From assembly GCA_902363135.1 (NCBI GenBank), contig CABIZF010000017.1, positions 1 through 58,923 on the forward strand: a DNA stretch of 58,923 nt, in the 5' to 3' direction. The notes below the pieces were generated by a model, which did not search any database, was not told the DNA's origin, and saw nothing but the letters and a program-made list of their open reading frames with translations. This document shows positions 26,073-35,772 of the stretch, one piece after another. This DNA comes from Lachnospiraceae bacterium. Lineage in GTDB: Bacteria > Bacillota > Clostridia > Lachnospirales > Lachnospiraceae. Made by a program: the position numbers and the translations under genes. Every line of letters begins with the position of its first letter. The stretch's first letter is position 1.

Positions 26073-26144
26073 CTGGGCTAGCCGGATTCGAACCGGCGAA
26101 TGCAGGAGTCAAAGTCCTGTGCCTTACCGCTTGGCGATAGCCCA
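26073..26144 (-). tRNA. tRNA-Gln (anticodon UUG)
   Basis: TGGGCTA/TAGCCCA acceptor stem, anticodon loop CTTTGAC, T-arm CCGGTTCGAATCCGG, discriminator G typical of Gln. Confidence 0.95.
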
Positions 26145-26152
26145 TTAATAAA

Positions 26153-26227
26153 GGTGGATAAAGGGATTCGAACCCTTGGCCTCCAGAGCCACAATCTGGC
26201 GCGCTAACCAGCTGCGCTATACCCACC
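26153..26227 (-). tRNA. tRNA-His (anticodon GUG)
   Basis: GTGGGTA/TATCCAC acceptor with an encoded extra G at -1 opposite C73, the His identity element; anticodon loop TTGTGGC. Confidence 0.95.
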
Positions 26228-26269
26228 ATAATGGTTACCCATATTTAATTTTCTTTTTTCAAAGAAAAC

Positions 26270-26342
<73 letters not shown>

Positions 26343-26346
26343 ATAG

Positions 26347-26417
26347 AGCAGGTGATGGGAATCGAACCCACGTATTCAGCTTGGAAGGCTGATGTTCTAC
26401 CATTGAACCACACCTGC
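26347..26417 (-). tRNA. tRNA-Gly (anticodon UCC)
   Basis: GCAGGTG/CACCTGC acceptor stem, anticodon stem TCAGC/GCTGA with loop CTTCCAA, T-arm GTGGGTTCGATTCCCAT. Confidence 0.95.
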
Positions 26418-26453
26418 ATATCATGCTGCGTCCAGAAAACCGATAAATATTGA

Positions 26454-26528
26454 TCGGGGTGACAGGATTCGAACCTGCGACCTCCTGGTCCCAAACCAGG
26501 CGCTCTAGCCAAACTGAGCCACACCCCG
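26454..26528 (-). tRNA. tRNA-Pro (anticodon UGG)
   Basis: CGGGGTG/CACCCCG acceptor stem, anticodon stem CCTGG/CCAGG with loop TTTGGGA, discriminator A. First gene of the tRNA operon. Confidence 0.95.
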
Positions 26529-26570
26529 TTATCAAGGTATCTCGAACGCCCTTCGCTTGACGCAAGAAGA

Positions 26571-26599
26571 ATTATAATATAATGTTTTGAAGTTGTCAA
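26571..26599 (-). promoter_or_regulatory. Consensus promoter of the tRNA operon
   Basis: TTGACA (26599-26594), 17 bases, TATAAT (26576-26571): a perfect sigma-A promoter on the minus strand. Confidence 0.9.
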
Positions 26600-26663
26600 T
26601 ACCTTTTTTTACAAATTTTCAAAACAATTTTATACAATTCAACGGGATGTGACAAACACTTCT

Positions 26664-27182
26664 TTAGACACGGTAAATATAGTTTTCTTTTCTCGGCTTT
26701 GCCTGCGGAAGCTCGCAGTCACGATAGCCTAAAATACAGTGGCCAATGCCAATATAGTCCCCCTCAATGCCCCACTGTGCCAGCAGCGCTTTTCCTTCCT
26801 CCGATGCGAACACTTCTCTTGCACGGTGAATCCAGCAGGAATCTACGCCTACCGCATACGCGGCATTCATCAGATTGCCCATCACAAGGCTGCCATCCTC
26901 CACACAGGTGCCACGACTCTGGTCTGCCAGCACAACAATAACGGTCGGAGCTCCGTAAAACGGATCGGAGGTCACGCCCATCACTGCCGCATTCAGCTTT
27001 GACAGCTTCGCGATCGTCTCCGCGTCCTGTACCACGACCATGATCGGGGACTGCATACCCATTCCGGTCGGCGCATATGTGCCAGCCTCAAGGATTTGGG
27101 TTAACTGCTCCTCTTTTACCTGCTCCTTTTTGTACTTCCGCACACTTCTGCGATCCTTTAAGCACTGAATGATTTCGTTCAT
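26664..27182 (-). CDS. Nitroreductase-family FMN oxidoreductase
   Basis: A 172-residue flavoenzyme. RRSVRKYKKEQVKEEQLTQI with LEAGTYAPTGMGMQSPIMVV is the FMN/dimer signature; GNLMNAAYAVGVDSCWIHRA and IGIGHCILGY complete the core. It reduces small electrophiles with NAD(P)H; substrate unknown. The start at 27182 has AAAGGAGC upstream. A dispersed repeat (27224-27250) lies upstream of it. Confidence 0.85.
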   Translation of the reverse strand: MNEIIQCLKDRRSVRKYKKEQVKEEQLTQILEAGTYAPTGMGMQSPIMVVVQDAETIAKLSKLNAAVMGVTSDPFYGAPTVIVVLADQSRGTCVEDGSLVMGNLMNAAYAVGVDSCWIHRAREVFASEEGKALLAQWGIEGDYIGIGHCILGYRDCELPQAKPRKENYIYRV

Positions 27183-27250
27183 TTTGAAATGCTCCTTTCT
27201 TTTATTTTCATCTGTTTTCTTCCTTAAAGCGAGGGAATGCTTATCTGCGT

Positions 27251-28429
27251 TCAATAAATCCGGAATGTCTTTACCGCCCACTTGAGCACCCGGTATTTCG
27301 GTGTCTCCAGCTCTCTTACGGCCTCCTTCAGCATCGTCCGGATCGGAATTCCCTGCGGACAGTGCTTCTCACATTTTCCGCATCCCACACACTGTGACGC
27401 ACTGGACGTCTCCCGGCGCATCGCGGTCGACTGCACATACTCCCACATGCCGGATTTTTTACCCTCAGAATATTTTACGTTGTAGCAATGAAATGCCATC
27501 GGAATGTCGACATGCTGCGGGCATGGCATACAGTAAGCACATCCTGTACACGGTACTTTCATATATTTTTGAATCTCTGCTTTTACCTGCCCGATCAGCG
27601 TCCGGTGCACGTCCGTGAGCATGCTCACATGGGATTCTTCCGCTATCCGGATATTTTCCTGTATCATCTCCATCGAATTCATACCGGAGAGCACGCAGGT
27701 CACACCCGGCTGATCCCACAGCCATTTAAGCGCCATCTCTGCCGGTGTCTGAAACAGACCGGATGATGCGATCTGTTCCTTTGCCGTCTGCGGAAGGTGC
27801 TGTACGAGCCTCCCACCGCGCAGTGGCTCCATAATAATGACCGGAATTCCTTTCTTTGCCGCATACTCCAGTCCTTCCCGTCCAGCCTGGGAATGCTCAT
27901 CCAGATAGTTATACTGAATCTGACAGAAATCCCAGTCATATGCGTCGAGCAGCGCCCTGAAATTTTCAGAATTGCCATGATAGGAAAATCCTATGCTGCG
28001 GATCTCTCCTGACACTTTCTTTTCTGCGATCCAGTCTGCAATGCCGATCCTGACCAGACTTTCCCAGGTCTTCACATCGTTGAGCATGTGCATGAGGTAA
28101 AAATCAATGTAATCAGTCCGAAGGCGTCGCAGCTCTTCCTCAAATTTTTTCTGAGCACCGGCTCTTGACTTAATGAGATAATGCGGAAGCTTCGTCGCCA
28201 GAAAAATGTCCCTTCTGCAGTGATTCCGCTCCAGAATTGTCCCGACTGCTTCTTCATTTCCTGCGTATACATAGGCAGTATCCAGATAATTGACACCGTG
28301 ACGAATTGCATACATCAGCTCCTGTTCTGCTTTATCCAGATCCACTGCTGACCCGTTTTTCGTAAAACGCATACAGCCATATCCTAAAATGGACAGTCTC
28401 TGCCCCTTTCGGTCTTCCCGATATTCCAT
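27251..28429 (-). CDS. Aldo/keto reductase with C-terminal ferredoxin-like 4Fe-4S domain
   Basis: A 392-residue protein. The AKR barrel begins LSILGYGCMRF, with catalytic-type residues in NYLDTAYVYAGNEEAVG and a Lys in FLATKLP. The C-terminus has two cysteine clusters, CTGCAYCMPCPQHVDIP and CVGCGKCEKHCPQGIPI, for 4Fe-4S binding. Such fused AKRs are frequent in anaerobes. AAAGGAACAGGC precedes the start. It sits between nitroreductase and an FMN alpha-hydroxy-acid oxidase-like gene. Confidence 0.9.
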   Translation of the reverse strand: MEYREDRKGQRLSILGYGCMRFTKNGSAVDLDKAEQELMYAIRHGVNYLDTAYVYAGNEEAVGTILERNHCRRDIFLATKLPHYLIKSRAGAQKKFEEELRRLRTDYIDFYLMHMLNDVKTWESLVRIGIADWIAEKKVSGEIRSIGFSYHGNSENFRALLDAYDWDFCQIQYNYLDEHSQAGREGLEYAAKKGIPVIIMEPLRGGRLVQHLPQTAKEQIASSGLFQTPAEMALKWLWDQPGVTCVLSGMNSMEMIQENIRIAEESHVSMLTDVHRTLIGQVKAEIQKYMKVPCTGCAYCMPCPQHVDIPMAFHCYNVKYSEGKKSGMWEYVQSTAMRRETSSASQCVGCGKCEKHCPQGIPIRTMLKEAVRELETPKYRVLKWAVKTFRIY

Positions 28430-28447
28430 GCCTGTTCCTTTCTGTAA

Positions 28448-28529
28448 GTAAAGCGCACATTCGCAGTCGCATCCCCACCCCATCGCCTAGTATTCCCCGC
28501 ACGGAAAGCGAGGAAATGCTTATCTGCAT
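28448..28529 (-). repeat. Composite dispersed repeat between oxidase-like and AKR genes
   Basis: It holds a hairpin variant with loop TGCGAAT near 28450-28470 and a second motif (TGCAGATAAGCATTTCCTCG on the minus strand, 28505-28529) that recurs at 27224-27250. Both second-motif copies directly follow stop codons. Confidence 0.5.
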
Positions 28530-29555
28530 TTATCGCGGCAGCCGGATCATCTCACGTGTAATTGATTTGAGGTCATGCACACCGCACATTTCCATCGCAT
28601 CTGCAAGCTCTGCTCCGATCTTCTCGATATATATCTTTACCCCTTCCTCTGCACCGCCATAGACGGCCGTCACAAATGGACGCGCGATCACGGCAGCATC
28701 TGCGCCGAGAGCCAGTGCTTTCAGTACATCAACGCCGCTGCGAATGCCTCCGTCGACGAAAATCTTCATACCGCTGCCCCGCATCGCATCCGCAATCTCA
28801 CCGAGCACCTCTGCCGTCGCCGGACACTGATCGAGCACGCGGCCGCCGTGATTGCTGACAACGATCGCTGCCGCCCCGGCCTCCTGCGCTTTGCGTGCGC
28901 CGCGAACCGTCATTACACCCTTGACAATGAACGGAACCCCCACAGCCTTAGCGATCACACGCAGCTCTTCAACTGTTTTGCTTCCTGCGGGCGGATCAAG
29001 ATTTTTCAGAAACGGAAGTCCAGCTCCATCCACATCCATGGCTACTGCAAAGCTACCGGACATTTTTACCAGTTCATATTTTTCCCGGAGCGTATCCACA
29101 TTCCACGGCTTGATCGTCGGAATTCCGTTGCCGTGCTCTGCTGCGATTGCCTTCGATGCCGCTTCCATGACCGCCGGATTTGTCCCATCCCCGGTAAATG
29201 CCGCAATCCCGTTCTCACTGCATGCCTTCACCAAAATTTGGTTGTATTCCATATCATTGTATTTCTCACCATAATGCAGATTCACCGCACCGACCGGTCC
29301 TGCAAAAAACGGATACCGAAATGTTTTTCCAAACAGGGAAAGTGACGTATCCACCGGCCGGTTCTCGCTGATTGTATCCATATTCACACGGATCTCCTGC
29401 CATTTTTCATAATTGCGCATCGCCGTATCACCGACACCTTTTGCCCCAGGCCCCGGAAGCTGATTTTTGCACGCTCTTCCGTTACAGACCGGACAGACCT
29501 TGCAGTAAGCGCCCATAGTCCCTCTTGCCTGCTCCATAATATCCTGATAAGTCAT
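28530..29555 (-). CDS. FMN-dependent alpha-hydroxy-acid dehydrogenase-like protein
   Basis: A 341-residue TIM-barrel flavoprotein of the lactate/glycolate oxidase family: FVDGGIRSGVDVLKALALGA (phosphate binding), VVSNHGGRVLD with the active-site His and Arg, PFIVKGVM with Lys. The N-terminus carries Cys clusters (CKVCPVCNGRACKNQLPG), an uncommon addition that might bind a metal. AAAGAGGAGAGAGACC precedes the ATG. In an anaerobe a dehydrogenase role is more likely than oxidase; substrate unknown. Confidence 0.85.
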   Translation of the reverse strand: MTYQDIMEQARGTMGAYCKVCPVCNGRACKNQLPGPGAKGVGDTAMRNYEKWQEIRVNMDTISENRPVDTSLSLFGKTFRYPFFAGPVGAVNLHYGEKYNDMEYNQILVKACSENGIAAFTGDGTNPAVMEAASKAIAAEHGNGIPTIKPWNVDTLREKYELVKMSGSFAVAMDVDGAGLPFLKNLDPPAGSKTVEELRVIAKAVGVPFIVKGVMTVRGARKAQEAGAAAIVVSNHGGRVLDQCPATAEVLGEIADAMRGSGMKIFVDGGIRSGVDVLKALALGADAAVIARPFVTAVYGGAEEGVKIYIEKIGAELADAMEMCGVHDLKSITREMIRLPR

Positions 29556-29590
29556 TGGTCTCTCTCCTCTTTTATCCCTGTTTGATTTCT

Positions 29591-30958
29591 TTATTCCCGC
29601 GTTCTGTGAAGCTTTCGCATCATATAGAAATAACTCGGCACCAGCACCAGATCCGCACCAAGCCACGCTAATATCTCCGCATAAAAGATCCCGTCCTCAC
29701 CGAGCAGTCGCGGAAGAATCAGGGCCGCGCCGGTACGCATGACAAATTCTGCAATGCCGGATACCATCGGCAACACCGTATTACCCATGCCCTGAATACA
29801 GCTGCGCGTCACATGCAGCACATACAGAATTGCAAGACAAATGCTCATGATTTTCAGATACCGGTACGCAATCGCAAGCACCTCACCTCCGTTTTTTGCA
29901 CTGTCTGCAATAAACAGGCTCAGAATCTGCGGTCCAAGCACGAGCATCAGAACTGTAATCACCAGCGATGTCACAAAGGAAATAAATAAACCGGCCCGCA
30001 TCCCCTGTGAAATCCGGTCTTTTCTCCTGGCGCCCAGATTCTGTCCCGCATAAGTCACCATCGCATATCCGTAGGAGGTTGCTGCCGTCTCCAGCAGTCC
30101 GTACAGCTTATTCGTCGCCGTAAATCCGGCGATAAATACAACTCCAAATCCATTGATTACGGTCTGCACAATCATGCCACCGACCGAAATGACCATATTC
30201 TGGAAGGCCATCGGGATGCCGAGCATGAGCAGATGCCCCATCAGCGGGCGCTCCATTTTCCAGTCCTCTTTTGAAAGATGCAGTACCGCAATCTTTTTCA
30301 GCTGCATCAGGCAGAAGCCGACGGAAATCAGCTGTGCCAGCACCGTCGCCGCGGCCGCTCCCTGTACGCCCCAGCCAAATCCCATGACAAACAGAAAATC
30401 CAGCGAAATATTCACAACGGAAGCAATCACCATCGCAAGTAGCGGATTCTTTCCGTCTCCTAATGAGCGCAGCACGCTGGCACAGAAATTATAAGCCATT
30501 ACGACCGGCGTGCCCGCAAACAGAACCCTGAGATATGCTATCGATACCGGCTGAATTTCTGTCGGCGTATGTAAAAGCTCCAGCACTGCCAGGGCACATC
30601 CCTGCCCTACTGCTGTCATTCCGATTGCGCAAATCACTGCCAGCACGATCGAATTTGTCACAACCTGCCGCAGTCTGTGGTAATTGCCCGCGCCAAACTG
30701 CTGCGCCATCAGGATCGCAAAGCCTTGTGCAAAGCCCTGAATCACAGAGAGCACCAGCCAGTTCAGCCAGTCCACTGCTCCCAGCGCTGCCAGGGCGTCC
30801 ACACCGAGCTGCTTTCCGACAACCGCTGTATCTACTACCGTGTAGAGCTGCTGACAGAGATTTCCCGCCATCAACGGCAGAGAAAACAGAAAGAGCAGGC
30901 GCAACGGACTTCCATCTGTCATATGTTTCGTACGTGTTTGTTTTATTGTCTGTTCCAT
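29591..30958 (-). CDS. MATE-family efflux transporter
   Basis: A 455-residue membrane protein with about 12 TM helices. The opening LLFLFSLPLMAGNLCQQLYT followed by VVDTAVVGKQLGVDALAALG is the MATE signature, repeated in the second half (LMLGIPMAFQNMVISVGGMI, GFTATNKLYGLLETAATSYG). These pumps export drugs or flavins using Na+ or H+. AGGAGTGAC precedes the ATG at 30958. It is 35 bases from the downstream oxidase-like gene. Confidence 0.9.
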   Translation of the reverse strand: MEQTIKQTRTKHMTDGSPLRLLFLFSLPLMAGNLCQQLYTVVDTAVVGKQLGVDALAALGAVDWLNWLVLSVIQGFAQGFAILMAQQFGAGNYHRLRQVVTNSIVLAVICAIGMTAVGQGCALAVLELLHTPTEIQPVSIAYLRVLFAGTPVVMAYNFCASVLRSLGDGKNPLLAMVIASVVNISLDFLFVMGFGWGVQGAAAATVLAQLISVGFCLMQLKKIAVLHLSKEDWKMERPLMGHLLMLGIPMAFQNMVISVGGMIVQTVINGFGVVFIAGFTATNKLYGLLETAATSYGYAMVTYAGQNLGARRKDRISQGMRAGLFISFVTSLVITVLMLVLGPQILSLFIADSAKNGGEVLAIAYRYLKIMSICLAILYVLHVTRSCIQGMGNTVLPMVSGIAEFVMRTGAALILPRLLGEDGIFYAEILAWLGADLVLVPSYFYMMRKLHRTRE

Positions 30959-31012
30959 GTCACTCCTCAAATTTCTCGCACTCTGTGATCACATCCTGTC
31001 ACAGTCCGTGCT

Positions 31013-33427
31013 TCAGTCCACCTTCAGAATCAGCTCCAGCACGCGCTTCGCACTCACTACCAGCTCATCCCTTGTAATTCTTCCAGCTTCGTAATCCTTC
31101 TTCAGACGCTCCGGATAGCCACATCCCATCTTGACGTCATTTCCGGCCTGAATCTCCAGATATTGCTCCGCATGGTTCCACCAGTCCGTCGTCACAAGAC
31201 CACCAAAGCCCCACTCATCCCGCAGGATACCGGTCAGCAGATCTTTATTCTCTGAATCGCGCTGTCCGTTTACAATATTATAAGAAGACATAATCGTCCA
31301 CGGATCTGCCTCTTTTACGACGATCTCAAAGCCCTTCAGATAAATCTCACGCAGCGCACGCTCAGAGACACGGGAATCACTCTCAAAGCGGCAGGTCTCT
31401 TTGTTGTTGCAGCAAAAATGCTTTACAGATGCTGCCACATTGCGGGACTGAATGCCGCGCACCATCGCTGCACCGGTCTTTCCTGCGATCAGCGGATCCT
31501 CTGAATAATACTCAAAGTTTCTTCCGCACAGCGGACTTCTGTGAATATTCATCGCCGGGGTCAGCCAGACAGCAATATTATTTTCCAGTACCTCTGCCGC
31601 ACCTGCTGCGCCTACCTGCTCTACCAGTGCTTCATTCCACGTCGAAGCGAGCAGCGTCGCACACGGGAATGCAGTCGTGTGTACGCCGACTTCCGGACGG
31701 ATACGCAGACCGGCCGGACCATCTGCCGTCATGATATTCGGTACTCCATACTCCGGAAGATTACCAAAGCCATACGTATTCGCCACACCGGTGTTCGGCT
31801 GTCCGCACAGTAAAGAAATCAGATCATCCACGGAAAGCTGTTCCATAAAGGCTCCCAGCGTAGCTCTTCCTTCTGCGACATCGATCAGGCGCACCGGTCT
31901 CTCCGATACACCAAACAGTGAGCCTTGTGCTGCCCGTACATCCGGATCCTTTGCCGGAGTCTGCTTCGGATCCCAGTCTGAAATGCGCACCTTTGCCTCA
32001 TCAACCGGCAGCTCTTCCATCGTTCCATCCGGACGCAGACGTTCTCTTAACAGGTTCGATGCACAGCGGCTTTCCAGCTGCTCCACAACGATTGTCTCCG
32101 CTACGGTATACACCGCGGACACTTCCCTGACATCACGCACACTCGTTCCGAGCCAGAACTGATAGTCTCCCCTTTCCAGCACATATGCAGACGCCTGAAC
32201 CTTTCCAAGATCATCGTAGGATGCAATCTGATACGGCGTCACCTTCAGACTTACGATCTGACGCTCGCCCGGCTGCAGAAGGCGTGTCTTCACATATGCT
32301 TTCAGCTCCTTAGCCGGCTTTCCGAGCAGTCCCTGCGGTGCTGACACATAAAGCTGTACCACTTCTTTTCCTGCACAGTCACCAATGTTTGTCACCTCTG
32401 CACGTACACAGATGCCATCCGCATCCATCTGCACATCCCGCTCTTTTACCAGAAACTTCGTGTAGGAAAGTCCGAAGCCAAACGGATAGATGATCTTCTC
32501 CTGCGCCCCCGGTACGGTCTCAAAATAACGGTACCCGACATAAATATCATCTGTATAATTTACATAATATTCTGAATCATGGAAGCCCTCTGAGGACGGA
32601 TAATCCTCCAGACATCCCGCAAAGCTGTCGACCAGCTTTCCGGACGGGCATGCATCCCCGCACAGAAGATCTGCCGCCGCAAGACCGCCTTCCATACCGC
32701 CCTGCCATGCCATGAGCACCGCCTGAATATCCGGATCCGCACAGAACCATGAGGTATCGACCATACCACCAACGTTCATCACAACGATGACCTTTTTAAA
32801 ATTCTGCTTTACCACATCAACCATACGCTGTTCCGCATTTGAGAGGTAAAAATCACCACGCTCAAATACCTGTTCCGCGCGTGACAGCAGCTGACGCTCC
32901 TCTTCCCCCTGGTATTCTGAAATATGCAGCTCGCCCGCTTTCACAGTCCGGTCCCAGTTCTCCCCGGAGAACCGGCAGATCGAGATAATCGCTGTATCGG
33001 TAAATGCCTTCGCCCCCACAAGCAGCTCCTGTGGAATCTCCGGCTCCTCTGTCATGCCCGGCACTACGCCTTCGGCATACTGCTGTGCCGTCACCTTCTC
33101 ATAAAAGTCCGCCAGAGGTGCATAAACTGCGACCTTTCCTTCTGCTTCTTTTACCTTCATCCCTTCCTGCAGGCTGCGCACATAATCTACGGTCACATCG
33201 CCGCTTCCGCCGCCGCCCTTTACATAATCTGTGCTGCCTTTGCCGAACAGCGCGACCTTTTTTCCAGCCGGAACCGGAAGTACATCGTGCTCATTTTTCA
33301 GAAGTACCATACCCTCCCGTGCCGCCTCCCTCGACAAGGCGATATGCTCTTTTGATCCGGTGATTCTTGTCCCGTCCTTGCCCATCGGCAAAACCGGCTG
33401 ATAAATAAAACGTCCCCAGTTTCTCAT
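31013..33427 (-). CDS. Glycoside hydrolase family 3 beta-glucosidase, permuted domain order
   Basis: An 804-residue enzyme. The usual C-terminal GH3 domain comes first (LSREAAREGMVLLKNEHDVL, VALFGKGSTDYVKGGGGSGD), then an Fn3-like domain, and the TIM-barrel domain last: GVPNIMTADGPAGLR, LTPAMNIHRSPLCGRNFEYY, SVKHFCCNN, and the nucleophile Asp in GLVTTDWW. This swapped order is known in a GH3 subgroup. No signal peptide, so it acts on imported oligosaccharides or glycosides. AGGAGGAGC precedes the ATG at 33427. Confidence 0.92.
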   Translation of the reverse strand: MRNWGRFIYQPVLPMGKDGTRITGSKEHIALSREAAREGMVLLKNEHDVLPVPAGKKVALFGKGSTDYVKGGGGSGDVTVDYVRSLQEGMKVKEAEGKVAVYAPLADFYEKVTAQQYAEGVVPGMTEEPEIPQELLVGAKAFTDTAIISICRFSGENWDRTVKAGELHISEYQGEEERQLLSRAEQVFERGDFYLSNAEQRMVDVVKQNFKKVIVVMNVGGMVDTSWFCADPDIQAVLMAWQGGMEGGLAAADLLCGDACPSGKLVDSFAGCLEDYPSSEGFHDSEYYVNYTDDIYVGYRYFETVPGAQEKIIYPFGFGLSYTKFLVKERDVQMDADGICVRAEVTNIGDCAGKEVVQLYVSAPQGLLGKPAKELKAYVKTRLLQPGERQIVSLKVTPYQIASYDDLGKVQASAYVLERGDYQFWLGTSVRDVREVSAVYTVAETIVVEQLESRCASNLLRERLRPDGTMEELPVDEAKVRISDWDPKQTPAKDPDVRAAQGSLFGVSERPVRLIDVAEGRATLGAFMEQLSVDDLISLLCGQPNTGVANTYGFGNLPEYGVPNIMTADGPAGLRIRPEVGVHTTAFPCATLLASTWNEALVEQVGAAGAAEVLENNIAVWLTPAMNIHRSPLCGRNFEYYSEDPLIAGKTGAAMVRGIQSRNVAASVKHFCCNNKETCRFESDSRVSERALREIYLKGFEIVVKEADPWTIMSSYNIVNGQRDSENKDLLTGILRDEWGFGGLVTTDWWNHAEQYLEIQAGNDVKMGCGYPERLKKDYEAGRITRDELVVSAKRVLELILKVD

Positions 33428-33491
33428 CTTCGTTGCTCCTCCTGTATTTTCCCCGTGTTTCTCCACGTGTTTTTTATATAATTATACATTT

Positions 33492-34091
33492 TTACTGCTG
33501 CCTGAGCATACTTCGATCCAGTACGACATCCGCAAGCTTCCGCTTCGGCACATGATGTACGTCCTGCTCATCCCGGTAGTACGCGATGCTCTCACCATCC
33601 TCAACTTCTTCGAGCACGACCGTCTCTGCCGGCTTTCCGATCGCCACGATAAGCATCGGTGAGAGATATTCCGGAAGAGAAAGTGCTTCTTTGACGCTGC
33701 CTGCGCCAAAATTGCCAATCATACAGCCGCCAAGTCCCATCTCTGTCGCCGCAAGCAGAATTGTCTGAGCCGCAATCCCGACATCCCTCTGAAACCGTAC
33801 CAACGACTCGCCGCGCTTTGTATTCTGGCAGATGACAATAAAGGCAGTCGGACACATATGCGGATGCGGAAGCGTCAGCTCCGGCAGTCCCTTCGCCCAC
33901 TTTGTCAGTGCCTGGATTTTATCCACCTCATCCTTCTCCCATGCGAGGTAGTACTGCAGTGGCTGCCGGTTCACACTGGATGCCGCAAGTCTTGCGCAGT
34001 CTGCCATCTCCAGCAGTTCTTCCTTTGTCACACAGCGACTCTCATCATACCCGCGATAGCTGCGGTTCGCCTTTACCAGATCCTTTAACAT
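33492..34091 (-). CDS. Nitroreductase-family protein
   Basis: A 199-residue FMN oxidoreductase: ANRSYRGYDESRCVTKEELL, ADCARLAASSVNRQPLQYYL, then AAQTILLAATEMGLGGCMIG and YLSPMLIVAIGKPAETV. The start at 34091 (AAAGGAGGG upstream) overlaps the end of the DUF523 gene by seven bases. Substrate unknown. Confidence 0.87.
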   Translation of the reverse strand: MLKDLVKANRSYRGYDESRCVTKEELLEMADCARLAASSVNRQPLQYYLAWEKDEVDKIQALTKWAKGLPELTLPHPHMCPTAFIVICQNTKRGESLVRFQRDVGIAAQTILLAATEMGLGGCMIGNFGAGSVKEALSLPEYLSPMLIVAIGKPAETVVLEEVEDGESIAYYRDEQDVHHVPKRKLADVVLDRSMLRQQ

Positions 34092-34549
34092 CCTGTTCCC
34101 TCCTTTTGCTCCCGTATCCATTTCTGACAGTCCTCCAGCTCATCTTCGCAAAACAGCTGCAGACCTGCCCGCCGCAGCCATTCTGCAGTCACACCGTATC
34201 CCGGAATCCGTACCCCGGAAAATGTCCCATCGTATATCTGGTGTGTACCGCAGGACGGACTGCGCTCCTTCAAAATAGCTGCCTTACAGCCGAGCAGCTC
34301 AGCCAGACGCACGGCCTCTCCTGCCCCTTTTGCAAACTGCAAGCTCACGTCCCGTCCGCTCCTTGATACGACGCCGTCCCCGGAGCGCTCAGACGGCTCC
34401 CTCGGAGTTGGCAGACCTCCATACACCTCCGGGCAGAACGGAATGAGTTCTGCTTCGCGCGCAATCAATTCAAGCTGCCGGAGCCCATTGTCCCTCCCAT
34501 CATACCGGCAGGACACGCCGAGCAGGCAGGCACTTACCAAAATTTTCAT
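34085..34549 (-). CDS. DUF523 family protein
   Basis: A 154-residue protein beginning ILVSACLLGVSCRYDGRDNG, the DUF523 hallmark, with FCPEVYGGLPTPREPSER and KERSPSCGTHQIYDGTFSG. Conserved Cys residues suggest a metal or thiol role. GAGGGATAGAAG precedes the ATG. Biochemical function unknown. Confidence 0.9.
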   Translation of the reverse strand: MKILVSACLLGVSCRYDGRDNGLRQLELIAREAELIPFCPEVYGGLPTPREPSERSGDGVVSRSGRDVSLQFAKGAGEAVRLAELLGCKAAILKERSPSCGTHQIYDGTFSGVRIPGYGVTAEWLRRAGLQLFCEDELEDCQKWIREQKEGTGC

Positions 34550-34559
34550 CTTCTATCCC

Positions 34560-35429
34560 TCACATCAGATTTGTATCTCCCGGCAAACGAAAGCCTTCTC
34601 CGATCACCTCGTTTGACTCCACAATGATGACAAATGCCTTCGGATCCACCTCATGTGCACACTTCCGGATCGCGTACATCTCTTTATTGTTGCTCGCACA
34701 CATGACGACCGGCTTCGACTCACCTGAATATCCGCCGGATGCATTCAGAATCGTCGCGCCGCGCCCGGATATCCGGTCGATCGCCGTCACCATCTCTGAT
34801 GCATAGTCCGTGATAATCAGCGTCAGCTTGCCGGAGCTTGTCCCGTAAATGACCTTATCCAGTACGGTCGAATACAGATAATTCAGCAACAGGCCATAGA
34901 TAACCGCATTTCCGCTGCCGATCAGAAATCCGCCGGTGACGATAACAAGCGTATCCATTGCAAACGCAATCTTCCCCAGAGAAAGATGAGGATGATAGTA
35001 TTTGATCGCCATCATAATGAAGTCAAAGCCTCCGGTCGATGATCCGCGCATAAAAATAATCGCATAGCCGATGCCCAGCAGAACCCCGGCACAGATTGCC
35101 GCCAGTATCAGATCACCCTGATAGAGCGGAAGCCTTGGGCCGACAAGATCCATGACCGCCGATGTGATCAGTGTCGACTTCAGCGAAGACAGATAAAATT
35201 GCTTTCCAAGTGTCTTATAGCAGCACAAAATAATCGGTATATTAAGTGCCACTGTCATCACGCCAACCGGAAGCCCAAAGAGCTGATAAAAAATCAGTGC
35301 CACACCGGATACACCGGTCATCGGAAAGTCTGCCGGCACCGCAAAGCTGTAAATTGCAATACTCAGAAGCAGTCCTCCGGCGATATCCGTGAGGATATCC
35401 AGTATCCATTTCTTTTTCTTTTCTTTCAT
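34560..35429 (-). CDS. YitT family membrane protein
   Basis: A 289-residue protein with about five TM helices (DIAGGLLLSIAIYSFAVPAD, GVALIFYQLFGLPVGVMTVA) and the motif GSSTGGFDFIMMAIKYY. A C-terminal DUF2179 domain follows (DRISGRGATILNASGGYSGE, VVMCASNNKEMYAIRKCAHE). Possible transporter; substrate unknown. The start at 35429 has GGAGGGTCAA upstream. The 220-base stretch upstream (35430-35650) has no supported gene. Confidence 0.9.
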   Translation of the reverse strand: MKEKKKKWILDILTDIAGGLLLSIAIYSFAVPADFPMTGVSGVALIFYQLFGLPVGVMTVALNIPIILCCYKTLGKQFYLSSLKSTLITSAVMDLVGPRLPLYQGDLILAAICAGVLLGIGYAIIFMRGSSTGGFDFIMMAIKYYHPHLSLGKIAFAMDTLVIVTGGFLIGSGNAVIYGLLLNYLYSTVLDKVIYGTSSGKLTLIITDYASEMVTAIDRISGRGATILNASGGYSGESKPVVMCASNNKEMYAIRKCAHEVDPKAFVIIVESNEVIGEGFRLPGDTNLM

Positions 35430-35653
35430 TTGACCCTCCACACACCTTCCGTTCATTGCCCCGGAGATATTCTATAGCAGGAAAGCGCCATGAATACGCA
35501 GCGCGCCGGGCTTTGCAGCAGCCGGCAGACTGGATATTGATGACGCTTTTTGAGCGGTTGCCCGTATCCGCATAACAGTAAATTCATCTTACACCATCCC
35601 TTTTCCATCCGTCAACCCCCATAAAAAGAAATACAAATTCTGCATGCTTTAAA

Positions 35654-35706
35654 AATGACTTTTAGTCATTATTTACATTGACTTTACATTTCTTTTATGG
35701 TAGAGT
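35654..35706 (+). promoter_or_regulatory. Promoter and palindromic operator of the tetR gene
   Basis: AATGACT-TTT-AGTCATT (35654-35670) is a perfect 7-bp dyad, followed by TTGACT (35678-35683), 17 bases and TAGAGT (35701-35706). The dyad sits just upstream of the -35 and is a plausible TetR-type autoregulatory site. Confidence 0.55.
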
Positions 35707-35772
35707 TTTTGTAATAATAGTGTAAATAACCTTTTCGCGGAACGCTTCTTTAATTTTATTCGGAGGAATACT

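Noticed and set aside
35466..35600. 33-codon minus-strand frame upstream of yitT as a leader peptide
   Set aside because: No ribosome site, no amino-acid codon runs and no attenuator structure nearby.
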